From UBA965 sp046303375 (GTDB taxonomy: Bacteria > Chloroflexota > Chloroflexia > Chloroflexales > Roseiflexaceae), in assembly GCA_046303375.1 (NCBI GenBank), contig JBKCGB010000007.1:1-51843 (forward strand): a stretch of 51,843 bases of DNA, written 5' to 3'. The notes under the pieces are model-generated. The model was not told the origin of the DNA. It saw only the letters and a list, made by a program, of their open reading frames with translations, and did not search any database. Made by a program: the position numbers and the translations under genes. Positions within the stretch are counted from its first letter, which is position 1. Every line of letters begins with the position of its first letter. This document shows, one piece after another, positions 43,892 to 51,843 of this stretch.

Positions 43892-44764
43892 ATGCAAGCT
43901 CAATCATCACTGCGCAAAAGTGCGCTCGGGATTCGACGTACTGCTATCGTTCTCAAAGTTATCACCTATCTCCTGCTTGGTCTACTGTCAATCAGCTTCG
44001 TGTTGCCCTTCTTGTGGATGGTATCGACGTCGCTCAAACTCTCACAAGACGTATTCACCTATCCACCCTCATTCTTTCCCAATAGTTTTGAATGGCAAAA
44101 TTACCCGAAGGGCTGGAGAGTACTACCTTTTGACACGTTTTTGGTGAACTCACTCATCGTCACTTTCGCCAATGTGATTGGCAATATTTTGTCGTGCTCG
44201 CTGGTCGCCTTCGGTTTTGCCCGACTCAAAGGGCGTGGGCGGGAATTCTTGTTCCTGATGCTCCTTGCCACACTGATGATTCCACGTGAAGTCACGATTA
44301 TTCCACGCTTTTTGATGTTTAGTGCAGTTGGTCTCACCAACACATTATGGCCGCTGGTACTACCCGCTTGGTTCGGCTACGCCTTTTTCATCTTTTTGCT
44401 ACGGCAATTCTTTATGAGCATCCCGCTCGACCTCGACAACGCGGCGCGCATCGATGGTGCCAACAACTGGCAAATTCTCACCCAGGTCATTTTGCCGTTA
44501 TCACAACCCGCACTCGCAAGTGTCGCCATCTTTGCTTTTATCGGCAACTGGAGCAATCTGCTCGATCCACTCATCTATTTGCGCTCCACAGAGCTGTATA
44601 CACTCGCTTTGGGGCTCAATCTGTTCCGTGGCCAGAACTTCACCCAGTTCAACTTGTTGATGGCGGTGTCGATTATCACACTGATTCCCGTGTTGCTGAT
44701 GTTTTTCTTTTCGCAAAAACTGTTCGTCCAAGGTGTATCACTCACCGGTATGGGCGGTCGCTAA
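43892..44764 (+). CDS. Sugar ABC transporter permease (MalG/UgpE-like)
   Basis: 290 residues, ATG 43892 (AAGGTG upstream). Six helices; the EAA-type loop is NAARIDGANNWQILTQVILPLSQPA, and the C-terminus QKLFVQGVSLTGMGGR is the standard MalG-type ending (FVQG...GAVKG). With the preceding genes it makes an importer lacking only the ATPase, which must come from a shared MsmK/UgpC-type gene elsewhere. The next gene begins 12 bp later. Confidence 0.95.
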   Translation: MQAQSSLRKSALGIRRTAIVLKVITYLLLGLLSISFVLPFLWMVSTSLKLSQDVFTYPPSFFPNSFEWQNYPKGWRVLPFDTFLVNSLIVTFANVIGNILSCSLVAFGFARLKGRGREFLFLMLLATLMIPREVTIIPRFLMFSAVGLTNTLWPLVLPAWFGYAFFIFLLRQFFMSIPLDLDNAARIDGANNWQILTQVILPLSQPALASVAIFAFIGNWSNLLDPLIYLRSTELYTLALGLNLFRGQNFTQFNLLMAVSIITLIPVLLMFFFSQKLFVQGVSLTGMGGR

Positions 44765-44776
44765 AGCGAGGACAGC

Positions 44777-46012
44777 ATGCCGACGTTGTCGATCAAATAT
44801 CGTTCGTTTGATGGTTTTGAGCGCGCCATCAATGCCCAAATGGCGCACTTCCAACGCCTCCATCCTGATGTGACATTCACTGCCAGTCATGCTGGTCCCG
44901 AAGAGCTTTACGACGAAATGGTGACGCACGGCGGCGTACACAGCGGGCAATACGACATCATGCTCATTTTGACTGACTGGCTACCCGACCTACAGGCACG
45001 CCACGGGCTGGTCTGTCTCGACGACTTCTTGCGCACCACCCCACCCGTCGATTGGCCACACGGTTGGAGCCCATCACTGCTCGAGCTGCAACGCAACAGG
45101 GCCGGGCAGGTGTTTGGATTGCCGTATCACGATGGTCCAGAAATGTTCCACTACCGTGCCGACTTGTTCGACGATGTGGGCGAACACCAACGCTTCCGTG
45201 CCACATACGGCCGTACCTTGCGGGTGCCACAGACATGGGACGAATTCCGCGACGTGGCACAGTTTTTCACCCGCCCCGACCAAGGCCTGTATGGCGCCGT
45301 GATTGCGGGACTCAACGACGGACACAACAACGTCTATGACTTTTTTATTCACTTGTGGAGCCGTGGTGGTCGGCTGTTTGACGACCAGCTCAATCCCGTT
45401 TTCAACGATGCCATCGGGCGCGAGGCGCTGCAGTTTTATGTCGATAGCCTGACAACCATGGGCATCACCTCGCCACAAGCCCTCAGCTACGACAGTGTGG
45501 CAGCCGGTGTGGCCTATGCCGCCGGCGAAGGTGCCATGATGCTCAACTGGGCCGGGTTTATGTCGGTGGCACAACTCCCCCCCAGCCAAATCATCAACAA
45601 AACACGCTGCACCACCATCCCCCGCGGCACAGGGAGCGGCGGTCGGCACGCCAGCCTCAACGTGTATTGGGTATTGGGCATCTGCGCTGGCAGCCAACAG
45701 CCGGCGCTCGCATACGAGTTTTTGCGTGAGACCGCCTCGCCCGCCATGGACAAAATCACGTCGCAAGCCGGCGGCAGTGGGGTGCGTAAATCCACCTGGA
45801 ACGATCCCGAGATTCGCGCACAATTCCAGTACTACGAGGTCATGGAGCAGGTCCATACTGGTATCGACACGTTGCCCGCACTCCCGCAATACCCAGCACT
45901 CAACGAGGTCTTTAGTCGTATGACGTGGGCGGCCGTCACTGGCACCAAAGGTGTCGCACAGGCACTCGACGATGCCGCCGCCGAGTGTCGCCAGATTTTG
46001 GGGATAGCATGA
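44777..46012 (+). CDS. Second solute-binding protein-like gene without signal peptide
   Basis: 411 residues, ATG 44777 with AGCGAGGAC upstream. The fold is again ABC family 1 binding protein: LSIKYRSFDGFERAINAQMAHFQRLHPDVTFTASHAGPEELYDEMV, YDIMLILTDWLPDLQARHGLVCLDDFLR, VFGLPYHDGPEMFHYRADLFDD, LRVPQTWDEFRDVAQFF, AAGEGAMMLNWAGFMSV, and a C-terminal helical lobe. There is no signal peptide or lipobox. It follows two permeases by 12 bp and precedes two glycosidase genes, so it is in the operon. Its cytoplasmic place would make it a carrier, an inhibitor or a sensor of the imported sugar; the role is unknown. Confidence 0.8.
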   Translation: MPTLSIKYRSFDGFERAINAQMAHFQRLHPDVTFTASHAGPEELYDEMVTHGGVHSGQYDIMLILTDWLPDLQARHGLVCLDDFLRTTPPVDWPHGWSPSLLELQRNRAGQVFGLPYHDGPEMFHYRADLFDDVGEHQRFRATYGRTLRVPQTWDEFRDVAQFFTRPDQGLYGAVIAGLNDGHNNVYDFFIHLWSRGGRLFDDQLNPVFNDAIGREALQFYVDSLTTMGITSPQALSYDSVAAGVAYAAGEGAMMLNWAGFMSVAQLPPSQIINKTRCTTIPRGTGSGGRHASLNVYWVLGICAGSQQPALAYEFLRETASPAMDKITSQAGGSGVRKSTWNDPEIRAQFQYYEVMEQVHTGIDTLPALPQYPALNEVFSRMTWAAVTGTKGVAQALDDAAAECRQILGIA

Positions 46013-46072
46013 TGGTGGCGATCGGGTGGGGACTATCCGCTCTTACTTCCTACTTCGTCAAAGGATTCGGTT

Positions 46073-48133
46073 ATGCAACAGCCCTGGATTGACCCACATT
46101 TTTTGCAACAGCCACCACGGCGCTTCCGCAAAATCCACCTCGACTTCCACAACTCACAACACATTCCTCGCATTGGCGAGCGCTTTGATGCCGATGAATT
46201 CGGCGATACCCTCCTCGCTGGCAACGTGGATGCGGTGGTGGTCTTTGCCAAAGATATGCACGGGTACTTCTACTACCCCACCCAGCGTGGTCCCATCCAC
46301 CCCGGGCTCGACTTCGACCTGATGGGTGCGCAAATTGCGGCCTGCCGCACACGCAACATCAAAGTGTACGCCTACTACTGCGTCACATGGGACCATTACT
46401 TGGCCGAGCGCCACCCCGAATGGTTGGTGTGGAAACGTGATCGCACCACCTATCTGCCCAAATTCGACCAAACACCGGGTTGGACGGCCTTGTGCCTTTC
46501 CAATCAGGATTTTGTGGCACAGGTGCTAGCTGATACGCAGGAGTTTTTGACGCGCTACGACCTCGATGGACCGTGGTATGACATGCCCTTTCCCATCGGT
46601 GGCGAGTGTTTCTGCCCCAAGTGCTTGGCACACTTCCACGCCCACGGGCTCGACCCGCACGACGTGGCCAACCAGCGCCAGCACAAACAGCAACTCCTCA
46701 CTGACTTTATGCGGCAATGCCACGACCTGGCCCACCGCATCAACCCGACCTACCAGGTCGACCAAAACAACCAGACGAACATTGGACTCGGTGAACGCAT
46801 GGTCGGACTCGACAATGTCGACATCGAGGCACTGCCCACCGGCGGCTGGGGCTACCTCTACTACCCGACCAACGTGCGCTACGCGCGTACATTTGGCCAG
46901 AGTGTGGTCGGCATGACGGGGCGCTTCCATCGCTCATGGGCCGACTATGGCGGACTCAAACACCCCAACCAGCTCATGAGCGAGCTCCCCGGGATTGTGG
47001 CTCACGGTGCGCAAATCTCGATTGGCGACCAACCACCACCCCATGGGCGCCTTGACCCAGCCGTCTACCAGAGTATTGGGGTGGGATTTGGCTACATCAA
47101 GTCGATTGAACCATGGTTGGTGCGGGCTGCCCCCGTCACCGAAGCCGCCATCGTCGTCGCCAATCTGCCCTTGACTGACATCGGCGACAACCTGGTCATC
47201 GGTGGTGATGGTCGCCACGAAAAAGAAGGAGCCGTCTACGGCGCCGTCAAGCTCCTCACCGAGCTTCAGCTCCAGTTTGACATCATCGAAGGTGGTGCCA
47301 ATCTCGCACGCTACCGCCTCATCGTATTGCCTGACAGCCTGGTGGTCGATGCCACCCTGGCCAATCAACTCAACACCTATATCGCTGCCGGCGGCAAGGT
47401 GCTCGCCAGCCATACCGCGCTGCGTGGTGCTGATACCACCAGTTGGTGCACAGCGCTTGCCATGGAATACGCCGGCGAATCGCCATTTGCCCCGGCGTTT
47501 TTGCTCCTCGACCAGACTCGCTACCCGCACTTGCCCGCCTTTGAATATGCGCTCTACTACGGGAGTGCCCAGTGGCGGGCTGCCCAGGGCGTACGTGCCT
47601 ATGTGGGCGAGCCACGATTCCAGCGCAGTGCCGCGCACTACACCAGTCACGCACAGTCGCCCTACGACCATCCTACCGAATATGCCGCCATCGTACACCA
47701 GCAGGATGTGGCCGCAGTCACATTCCCCGTCTTTAGTAGCTACTTCAAAAGCGGCTACTGGATCTACCGCGACGTCTGTCGTGCCATCCTCGCCGAACTC
47801 CTGCCGCAGCGCCTGATTCAAAGCACTGCGCCACTCAGTAGCGAATTGAGCATCACCTATCAACAGGCCGATGCCACCCATCCAGCCCGCTACATGGTAC
47901 ATATCGTCAACTATTCGCCCAATCGCCGTGCCACCCCACACATGGAATACCTCGAGGATCCCATTCCCCTGCACGACATCACCGTCACACTGGGGATTGA
48001 TGCACACATCACCCGCGCATACCTGGCCGGTGACACCACATCCGTCACCCTCACCGGACACGCTGGTGCATGGCAGGTACAGATTCCCGTCGTGAAATTT
48101 AGTGCCATTGTTGTCTTTGATGTTGCTCCATAG
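46073..48133 (+). CDS. Putative glycoside hydrolase (GHL6 type with beta-galactosidase trimerisation-like domain)
   Basis: 686 residues, ATG 46073 with AAGGA upstream. Residues 15-320 form a TIM-barrel of the hypothetical glycosyl hydrolase 6 (GHL6) kind: KIHLDFHNSQHIPRIGERFDADEFGDTLLAGNVDAVVVFAKDMHGYFYYPT, NIKVYAYYCVTWDHYLAERHPEW, YDLDGPWYDMPF. Residues about 390-530 look like the beta-galactosidase trimerisation/amidotransferase-like domain (RLIVLPDSLVVDATLANQLNTYIAAGGKVLASHTAL). A beta domain closes the chain. Candidate acids are in DGPWYDMPF and DVNIEALP-like VDIEALPTG. Cytoplasmic. Directly upstream of a GH29 fucosidase, which suggests both act on the same fucose-containing sugar. Confidence 0.85.
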   Translation: MQQPWIDPHFLQQPPRRFRKIHLDFHNSQHIPRIGERFDADEFGDTLLAGNVDAVVVFAKDMHGYFYYPTQRGPIHPGLDFDLMGAQIAACRTRNIKVYAYYCVTWDHYLAERHPEWLVWKRDRTTYLPKFDQTPGWTALCLSNQDFVAQVLADTQEFLTRYDLDGPWYDMPFPIGGECFCPKCLAHFHAHGLDPHDVANQRQHKQQLLTDFMRQCHDLAHRINPTYQVDQNNQTNIGLGERMVGLDNVDIEALPTGGWGYLYYPTNVRYARTFGQSVVGMTGRFHRSWADYGGLKHPNQLMSELPGIVAHGAQISIGDQPPPHGRLDPAVYQSIGVGFGYIKSIEPWLVRAAPVTEAAIVVANLPLTDIGDNLVIGGDGRHEKEGAVYGAVKLLTELQLQFDIIEGGANLARYRLIVLPDSLVVDATLANQLNTYIAAGGKVLASHTALRGADTTSWCTALAMEYAGESPFAPAFLLLDQTRYPHLPAFEYALYYGSAQWRAAQGVRAYVGEPRFQRSAAHYTSHAQSPYDHPTEYAAIVHQQDVAAVTFPVFSSYFKSGYWIYRDVCRAILAELLPQRLIQSTAPLSSELSITYQQADATHPARYMVHIVNYSPNRRATPHMEYLEDPIPLHDITVTLGIDAHITRAYLAGDTTSVTLTGHAGAWQVQIPVVKFSAIVVFDVAP

Positions 48134-48145
48134 GAGGATATGTTC

Positions 48146-49534
48146 ATGCCATTCGATCGTACACTCACCGCGGTCAAAGCCCATCAAGTCCCTGCCTGGT
48201 TCCACGAAGCCAAACTGGGTATTTTTATCCACTGGGGGCTGTACTCGGTGCCCGGTTGGGCCCCAAACACCGGTCCATTACACGACGTTGTCGCCAGCGA
48301 AGGCTGGCAAGGCTGGTTCCGCCGTAATCCGTATGCCGAGTGGTACATGAACTCGTTGCGTGTGCCCGGCAGTGTGACCGCCGAATACCACAATGAGCAC
48401 TTTGGTGACAAAAGCTACGCCAGCTTTGCTGACGACTTCAACGCCAATCTGACCAGTTGGAATCCCGACACCTGGGCTAAGTTGTTTGCTGACGCCGGTG
48501 CCAAATACGTCGTCCTCACCACCAAGCACCACGACGGATTTTTGTTGTGGCCGAGTCACAATCCCAATCCGTTTATCGCCGACTACCACACCAAACGTGA
48601 CCTCGTCGGTGATTTGAGCGATGCCGTACGCGCGCAGGGGCTGACCATGGGACTCTACTACTCGGGCGGGCTAGACTGGACGTTTAATCCGCACGTAATC
48701 GCAGACATTGCTGATTTGTTCAAAGCAGTGCCGCAGAGCGACGAGTATGTACGCTACGCCGATGCGCATTGGCGCGAGCTGACCGAACGTTACCGCCCCG
48801 CCTGCATGTGGAACGACATCGGCTACCCGGTCGGATCCGATCTCGGTGCCCTCTTTGCCGACTACTACAACGCTGTCCCCGAAGGCGTCATCAACGACCG
48901 CTTCACGCAGGCTGGACCCGAGCAGGTTGCGCAAATCAGCCAAGGCATGCTCCCCAAACCGGCGCATTCCGACTACCGTACCCCCGAATACGCCGTCTTT
49001 GATACCATTCAACCCGACAAGTGGGAATCTTGCCGTGGGCTGGGCTTCTCATTTGGCTACAACCGCAACGAATCCGTCAACGACATGCTCTCACCCGTCG
49101 AACTGATTCGCTCATTTATCGACATCGTCAGCAAAAACGGTAACTTGCTCATCAATGTTGGACCCCGCGGCGACGGCTCCATTCCGGCCGAACAGGCCGA
49201 GCGCCTGCTGGCGCTGGGCGCGTGGCTCCGCACCAACGGCGAAGCCATCTATGCCACGCGCCCATGGAGCCGCGCCGAAGCCAGCACCGATAGCGGGTTG
49301 CCGGTGCGCTTTACCTGCACCAGCCACACGCTGTACGCCAGCATGTTTGGCACCCCACGTGGGCGCACCGTCATCCCTGCGATTCCCGTATCCGACCAGA
49401 GTGTGATTACGCTGCTCGGGCACGACGGCGCCTTGGTGTGGGAACGCATCGGCGACGGTATTGCCGTCACGTTGCCCACCACCCTCACCGATGCGGCCGC
49501 CTATACGCTGCGCATCACGCCCATTTCTATTTGA
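48146..49534 (+). CDS. Alpha-L-fucosidase (GH29)
   Basis: 462 residues from ATG 48146, since TAGGAGG stands eight bases upstream; ATG 48140 is too close. GH29 retaining enzymes release L-fucose from glycans. The sequence is typical: WFHEAKLGIFIHWGLYSVPGWAP, GAKYVVLTTKHHDGFLLWPS, LGLYYSGGLDW-like MGLYYSGGLDWTF, the nucleophile Asp224 in CMWNDIGYP, and KNGNLLINVGPRGDGSIPAEQAERLLALGAWLRTNGEAIYATRPW. No signal peptide, so it acts on sugars already imported. It ends the operon that starts with the ABC importer; a hairpin follows. Confidence 0.95.
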   Translation: MPFDRTLTAVKAHQVPAWFHEAKLGIFIHWGLYSVPGWAPNTGPLHDVVASEGWQGWFRRNPYAEWYMNSLRVPGSVTAEYHNEHFGDKSYASFADDFNANLTSWNPDTWAKLFADAGAKYVVLTTKHHDGFLLWPSHNPNPFIADYHTKRDLVGDLSDAVRAQGLTMGLYYSGGLDWTFNPHVIADIADLFKAVPQSDEYVRYADAHWRELTERYRPACMWNDIGYPVGSDLGALFADYYNAVPEGVINDRFTQAGPEQVAQISQGMLPKPAHSDYRTPEYAVFDTIQPDKWESCRGLGFSFGYNRNESVNDMLSPVELIRSFIDIVSKNGNLLINVGPRGDGSIPAEQAERLLALGAWLRTNGEAIYATRPWSRAEASTDSGLPVRFTCTSHTLYASMFGTPRGRTVIPAIPVSDQSVITLLGHDGALVWERIGDGIAVTLPTTLTDAAAYTLRITPISI

Positions 49535-49553
49535 ACTATTCCTCCTCCTTCGC

Positions 49554-49599
49554 CACATCCCCCCATCTCCGTTCTGGCCGACGGTGGTGGGGGGATGTG
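49554..49599 (+). terminator. Hairpin after the fucosidase gene
   Basis: 12-bp inverted repeat CACATCCCCCCA / TGGGGGGATGTG with a 22-nt loop. Likely end of the glycosidase operon. Confidence 0.55.
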
Positions 49600-49638
49600 C
49601 TATCATGCCACTAGTGCTCGTTCACCCGAGGGGTGTGT

Positions 49639-50322
49639 ATGCTTGCCTATCATCAACGCCATATTCGCGTCAGTCCATCACTCTTGTCGGCCAATTTCGC
49701 TACCATGGGCGCCGATGCCGCCTTGGCACTCGCCGCCGGTGGCGACCGCCTGCACATCGATGTCATGGATGGGCGTTTTGTGCCCAATATCACCATGGGC
49801 ATGCCCATGGTCGAGGCACTACGCCGTACGCTCGGGCCACAAGCCTATCTCGACTGCCATTTGATGATTGTCGAGCCCGAGCGCTATGTGGAGGCCTTTG
49901 CCAACGCCGGTGCCAACCAAATCAGCGTGCATGTCGAGGCCTCGCCCCACCTGCACCGCACCATCCAACTCATCCGTGCCACCGGCACCCATGTGGGTGT
50001 CGCCATCAATCCAGCCACGTCACTGCATAGCATCTACGAAATCATCGATCAGATTGACACTGTGCTGATGATGACGGTCAATCCGGGCTTTGGTGGGCAA
50101 AAATACATCCCACAGTCCACCCAAAAAATCCACACGGTGCGCCGTTTTATCGACGAACACAAACTGACCACGGCCATTCAGGTCGATGGCGGCATCGGCT
50201 TCGACACCATTGCCACCGTGGCCGCCGCCGGTGTTGATGATGTGGTTGTCGGCAGCAATTTTTATATGACCGATCGTACCCCACAGCAAGCCCTCGCCGA
50301 ATTACAACGCCGCCTCGGCTAA
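49639..50322 (+). CDS. rpe: Ribulose-phosphate 3-epimerase
   Basis: 227 residues from ATG 49639 (GAGGGG five bases upstream; GTG 49633 overlaps it). Interconverts ribulose 5-phosphate and xylulose 5-phosphate in the pentose-phosphate or Calvin pathway. TIM-barrel motifs with metal ligands: VSPSLLSANFATMG, LHIDVMDGRFVPNITMG (His, Asp), LDCHLMIVEPERY (His), MMTVNPGFGGQKYI, IQVDGGI (Asp). Full length. proS follows after 47 bp. Confidence 0.97.
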   Translation: MLAYHQRHIRVSPSLLSANFATMGADAALALAAGGDRLHIDVMDGRFVPNITMGMPMVEALRRTLGPQAYLDCHLMIVEPERYVEAFANAGANQISVHVEASPHLHRTIQLIRATGTHVGVAINPATSLHSIYEIIDQIDTVLMMTVNPGFGGQKYIPQSTQKIHTVRRFIDEHKLTTAIQVDGGIGFDTIATVAAAGVDDVVVGSNFYMTDRTPQQALAELQRRLG

Positions 50323-50369
50323 AATGGTACAATGACGCCATATATCGTGTATTGGAGGAAGTGAAATCC

Positions 50370-51812
50370 ATGGCTAAAGACGGGATTACCCCACGCGCCA
50401 AAGATTACTCGCAGTGGTACCTCGACATCGTGCGCGAGGCTGATTTGGCCGACTACGCCGAAGTCGTGCGCGGCTGTATCGTCTTCAAACCCACCGGCTA
50501 TGCCATCTGGGAGCACATTCAAGCCGGTCTTGATGCCCGCATCAAAGAGACTGGTCACGTCAATGCGTATTTTCCCTTGCTCATCCCCAAAAGCTTCCTC
50601 ACCAAAGAAGCCGAGCACGTCGAGGGCTTCGCCCCCGAAGTTGCCGAGGTCACACGTGCCGGTGGCGAAGAATTGACCGAGCCCTACGTCATCCGCCCCA
50701 CGTCTGAGACCATCATCGGCTACTTTTATGCCAAATGGGTGCGCTCGTATCGCGATCTACCCATCCTCATCAATCAATGGGCCAATGTGATGCGCTGGGA
50801 AATGCGCACACGCCCGTTTTTGCGCACCGCCGAATTCCTCTGGCAAGAGGGTCATACCGTGCACGCCACCGAGGCCGAAGCCGAACAAGAAACGCTGATG
50901 GTGCTCGATGACGTCTATGCCGACTTTGTGGAAAAAGAGATGGCCCTGCCCGTGCTCCGTGGTCTCAAGTCCAAGAACGAGACCTTCCCTGGCGCCTTGC
51001 GCACCTACTGCATCGAAGCCATGATGCAGGATGGCAAAGCGCTCCAGGCCGGCACATCACACAACCTCGGTCAAAACTTCGCCAAGGCCTTCGATATTTC
51101 CTTTACCGATCAAAACAACACCGTACAACACGCCTGGACCAGCAGCTGGGGTGTCGGCACACGCCTGATTGGCGCACTCGTAATGGCCCACAGTGACGAT
51201 GATGGCTTGGTCATCCCACCTCGCCTCGCCCCCATTCAGACGGTCGTCGTACCAATTTACAAAAACGATGCCGAAAAAGCCGCCGTCATGGATGCTGTCA
51301 AACGCATCACTGCTGACTGGAAAGGCAAGATTCGCTTCAAAATCGACGAGCGTGAGCATCTCTCTCCAGGCTTCAAATTCAATGAATGGGAAGTCAAAGG
51401 CGTGCCCGTGCGCATCGAAGTCGGTCCCAAAGATGTCGAAAAAGGCTCCGTGGCCATCGCCCGCCGCGACATCCCCGGCAAAGAAGGCAAAAGCTTTGTG
51501 CCCCAGGACGGTTTGACAGCGCGCATCACCGCCCTGCTCGAAGAAATCCAAGCCGCCCTCTACCAGCGCGCCCTAGCCTTCCGTGAGTCACACACCAAGC
51601 ACGTCACAACCTACGATGAGCTCAAACAGCAAATCGAAGTCGGCTTCGCCACCTGTTGGTGGGCTGGCAGTAGCGACGACGAGCTGCGCATCAAAGAAGA
51701 CACCCGTGCCACCATCCGCTGTATCCCCAACGATCAGCCCGGTGGTAGCGGCACCTGCATCTATACGGGCAAACCGGCCACCAAAATCGCCATCTTTGCC
51801 CGCTCCTACTAG
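50370..51812 (+). CDS. proS: Prolyl-tRNA synthetase, archaeal/eukaryotic type (type 3)
   Basis: 480 residues from ATG 50370 (GGAGG upstream). Charges tRNA-Pro. The short form without the bacterial editing insertion: KDYSQWYLDIVREADLADYAEVVRGCIVFKPTGYAIWEHIQ, VIRPTSETIIGYFYAKWVRSYRDLPILINQWANVMRWEMRTRPFLRTAEFLWQEGHTVHAT (motif 2), and HNLGQNFAKAFDI then HAWTSSWGVGTRLIGALVMAHSDDDGLVIPP (motif 3). The C-terminal zinc-like domain is typical, ending IAIFARSY. This type is found in archaea, eukaryotes and several bacteria, including Chloroflexota and Deinococcus. Complete; stop at 51812. Confidence 0.97.
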   Translation: MAKDGITPRAKDYSQWYLDIVREADLADYAEVVRGCIVFKPTGYAIWEHIQAGLDARIKETGHVNAYFPLLIPKSFLTKEAEHVEGFAPEVAEVTRAGGEELTEPYVIRPTSETIIGYFYAKWVRSYRDLPILINQWANVMRWEMRTRPFLRTAEFLWQEGHTVHATEAEAEQETLMVLDDVYADFVEKEMALPVLRGLKSKNETFPGALRTYCIEAMMQDGKALQAGTSHNLGQNFAKAFDISFTDQNNTVQHAWTSSWGVGTRLIGALVMAHSDDDGLVIPPRLAPIQTVVVPIYKNDAEKAAVMDAVKRITADWKGKIRFKIDEREHLSPGFKFNEWEVKGVPVRIEVGPKDVEKGSVAIARRDIPGKEGKSFVPQDGLTARITALLEEIQAALYQRALAFRESHTKHVTTYDELKQQIEVGFATCWWAGSSDDELRIKEDTRATIRCIPNDQPGGSGTCIYTGKPATKIAIFARSY

Positions 51813-51843
51813 GGGAGCCAGCGACCGACAGCGGTGTGCGACA

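Overview
The window is 51.8 kb of gene-dense bacterial chromosome with moderately high GC. It holds 46 protein genes, most on the + strand, in short operons with clear Shine-Dalgarno sites. TGA is used as an ordinary stop (tmk, trpE, trpG), so the standard code applies. The gene content suggests a chromosome of the phylum Chloroflexota: an R3H-domain SpoIIIAA/Ycf45-like ATPase, a PII-like c-di-AMP receptor next to tmk, a baseplate-J-like membrane protein between alaS and yqgF, an archaeal/eukaryotic-type ProRS, and many sugar ABC components. That placement is inference; there is no rRNA in the window. I saw no tRNA, CRISPR array, insertion sequence or prophage.

Layout. 1-4.5 kb: 3' end of a secreted RCC1-repeat protein, a P1-family peptidase with a DMT exporter, trpD, and a convergent HNH endonuclease. 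4.7-12 kb: sodA, pdxS-pdxT (PLP synthase), then a chain of acetyltransferase-like protein, R3H ATPase, tmk, c-di-AMP receptor, zinc-ribbon membrane protein and a DsbA-like lipoprotein. 12-16.6 kb (minus): alaS, baseplate-J-like protein, yqgF. 16.7-19.4 kb: a DUF2225-like protein and a secreted six-hairpin glycosidase-like protein. 19.4-23 kb: promoter, tryptophan T-box riboswitch, trpS, trpE, trpG. 23-26 kb: an AAC(2')-like acetyltransferase, a threonine-dehydratase-like PLP enzyme and an amidohydrolase. 25.9-29.7 kb: deoC, an ALDH16-type double aldehyde dehydrogenase and a tiny Ser/Gly repeat protein. 29.7-36.5 kb: large membrane protein, NAD epimerase, glcD-glcE, M29 aminopeptidase. 36.5-49.5 kb: a catabolic region (GntR regulator, two solute-binding-like proteins without signal peptides, CoA-transferase, MaoC hydratase, Gfo/Idh oxidoreductase, a sugar ABC importer without its ATPase, a GHL6-type glycosidase and a GH29 alpha-L-fucosidase). 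49.6-51.8 kb: rpe and proS.

The strongest unusual signal is at 11396-12052. A DsbA-like lipoprotein has an in-frame TGA exactly where the first cysteine of its CPYC active site should be, the reading frame continues without a shift to the normal end, and a short hairpin with the geometry expected of a bacterial SECIS follows the TGA. I interpret this as a candidate selenoprotein (UPYC). Other points of interest are one T-box heading both Trp charging and the first step of Trp synthesis, the AAC(2')-I homologue, the two apparently cytoplasmic solute-binding-like proteins, and the Ser/Gly micro-repeat protein behind ALDH16.
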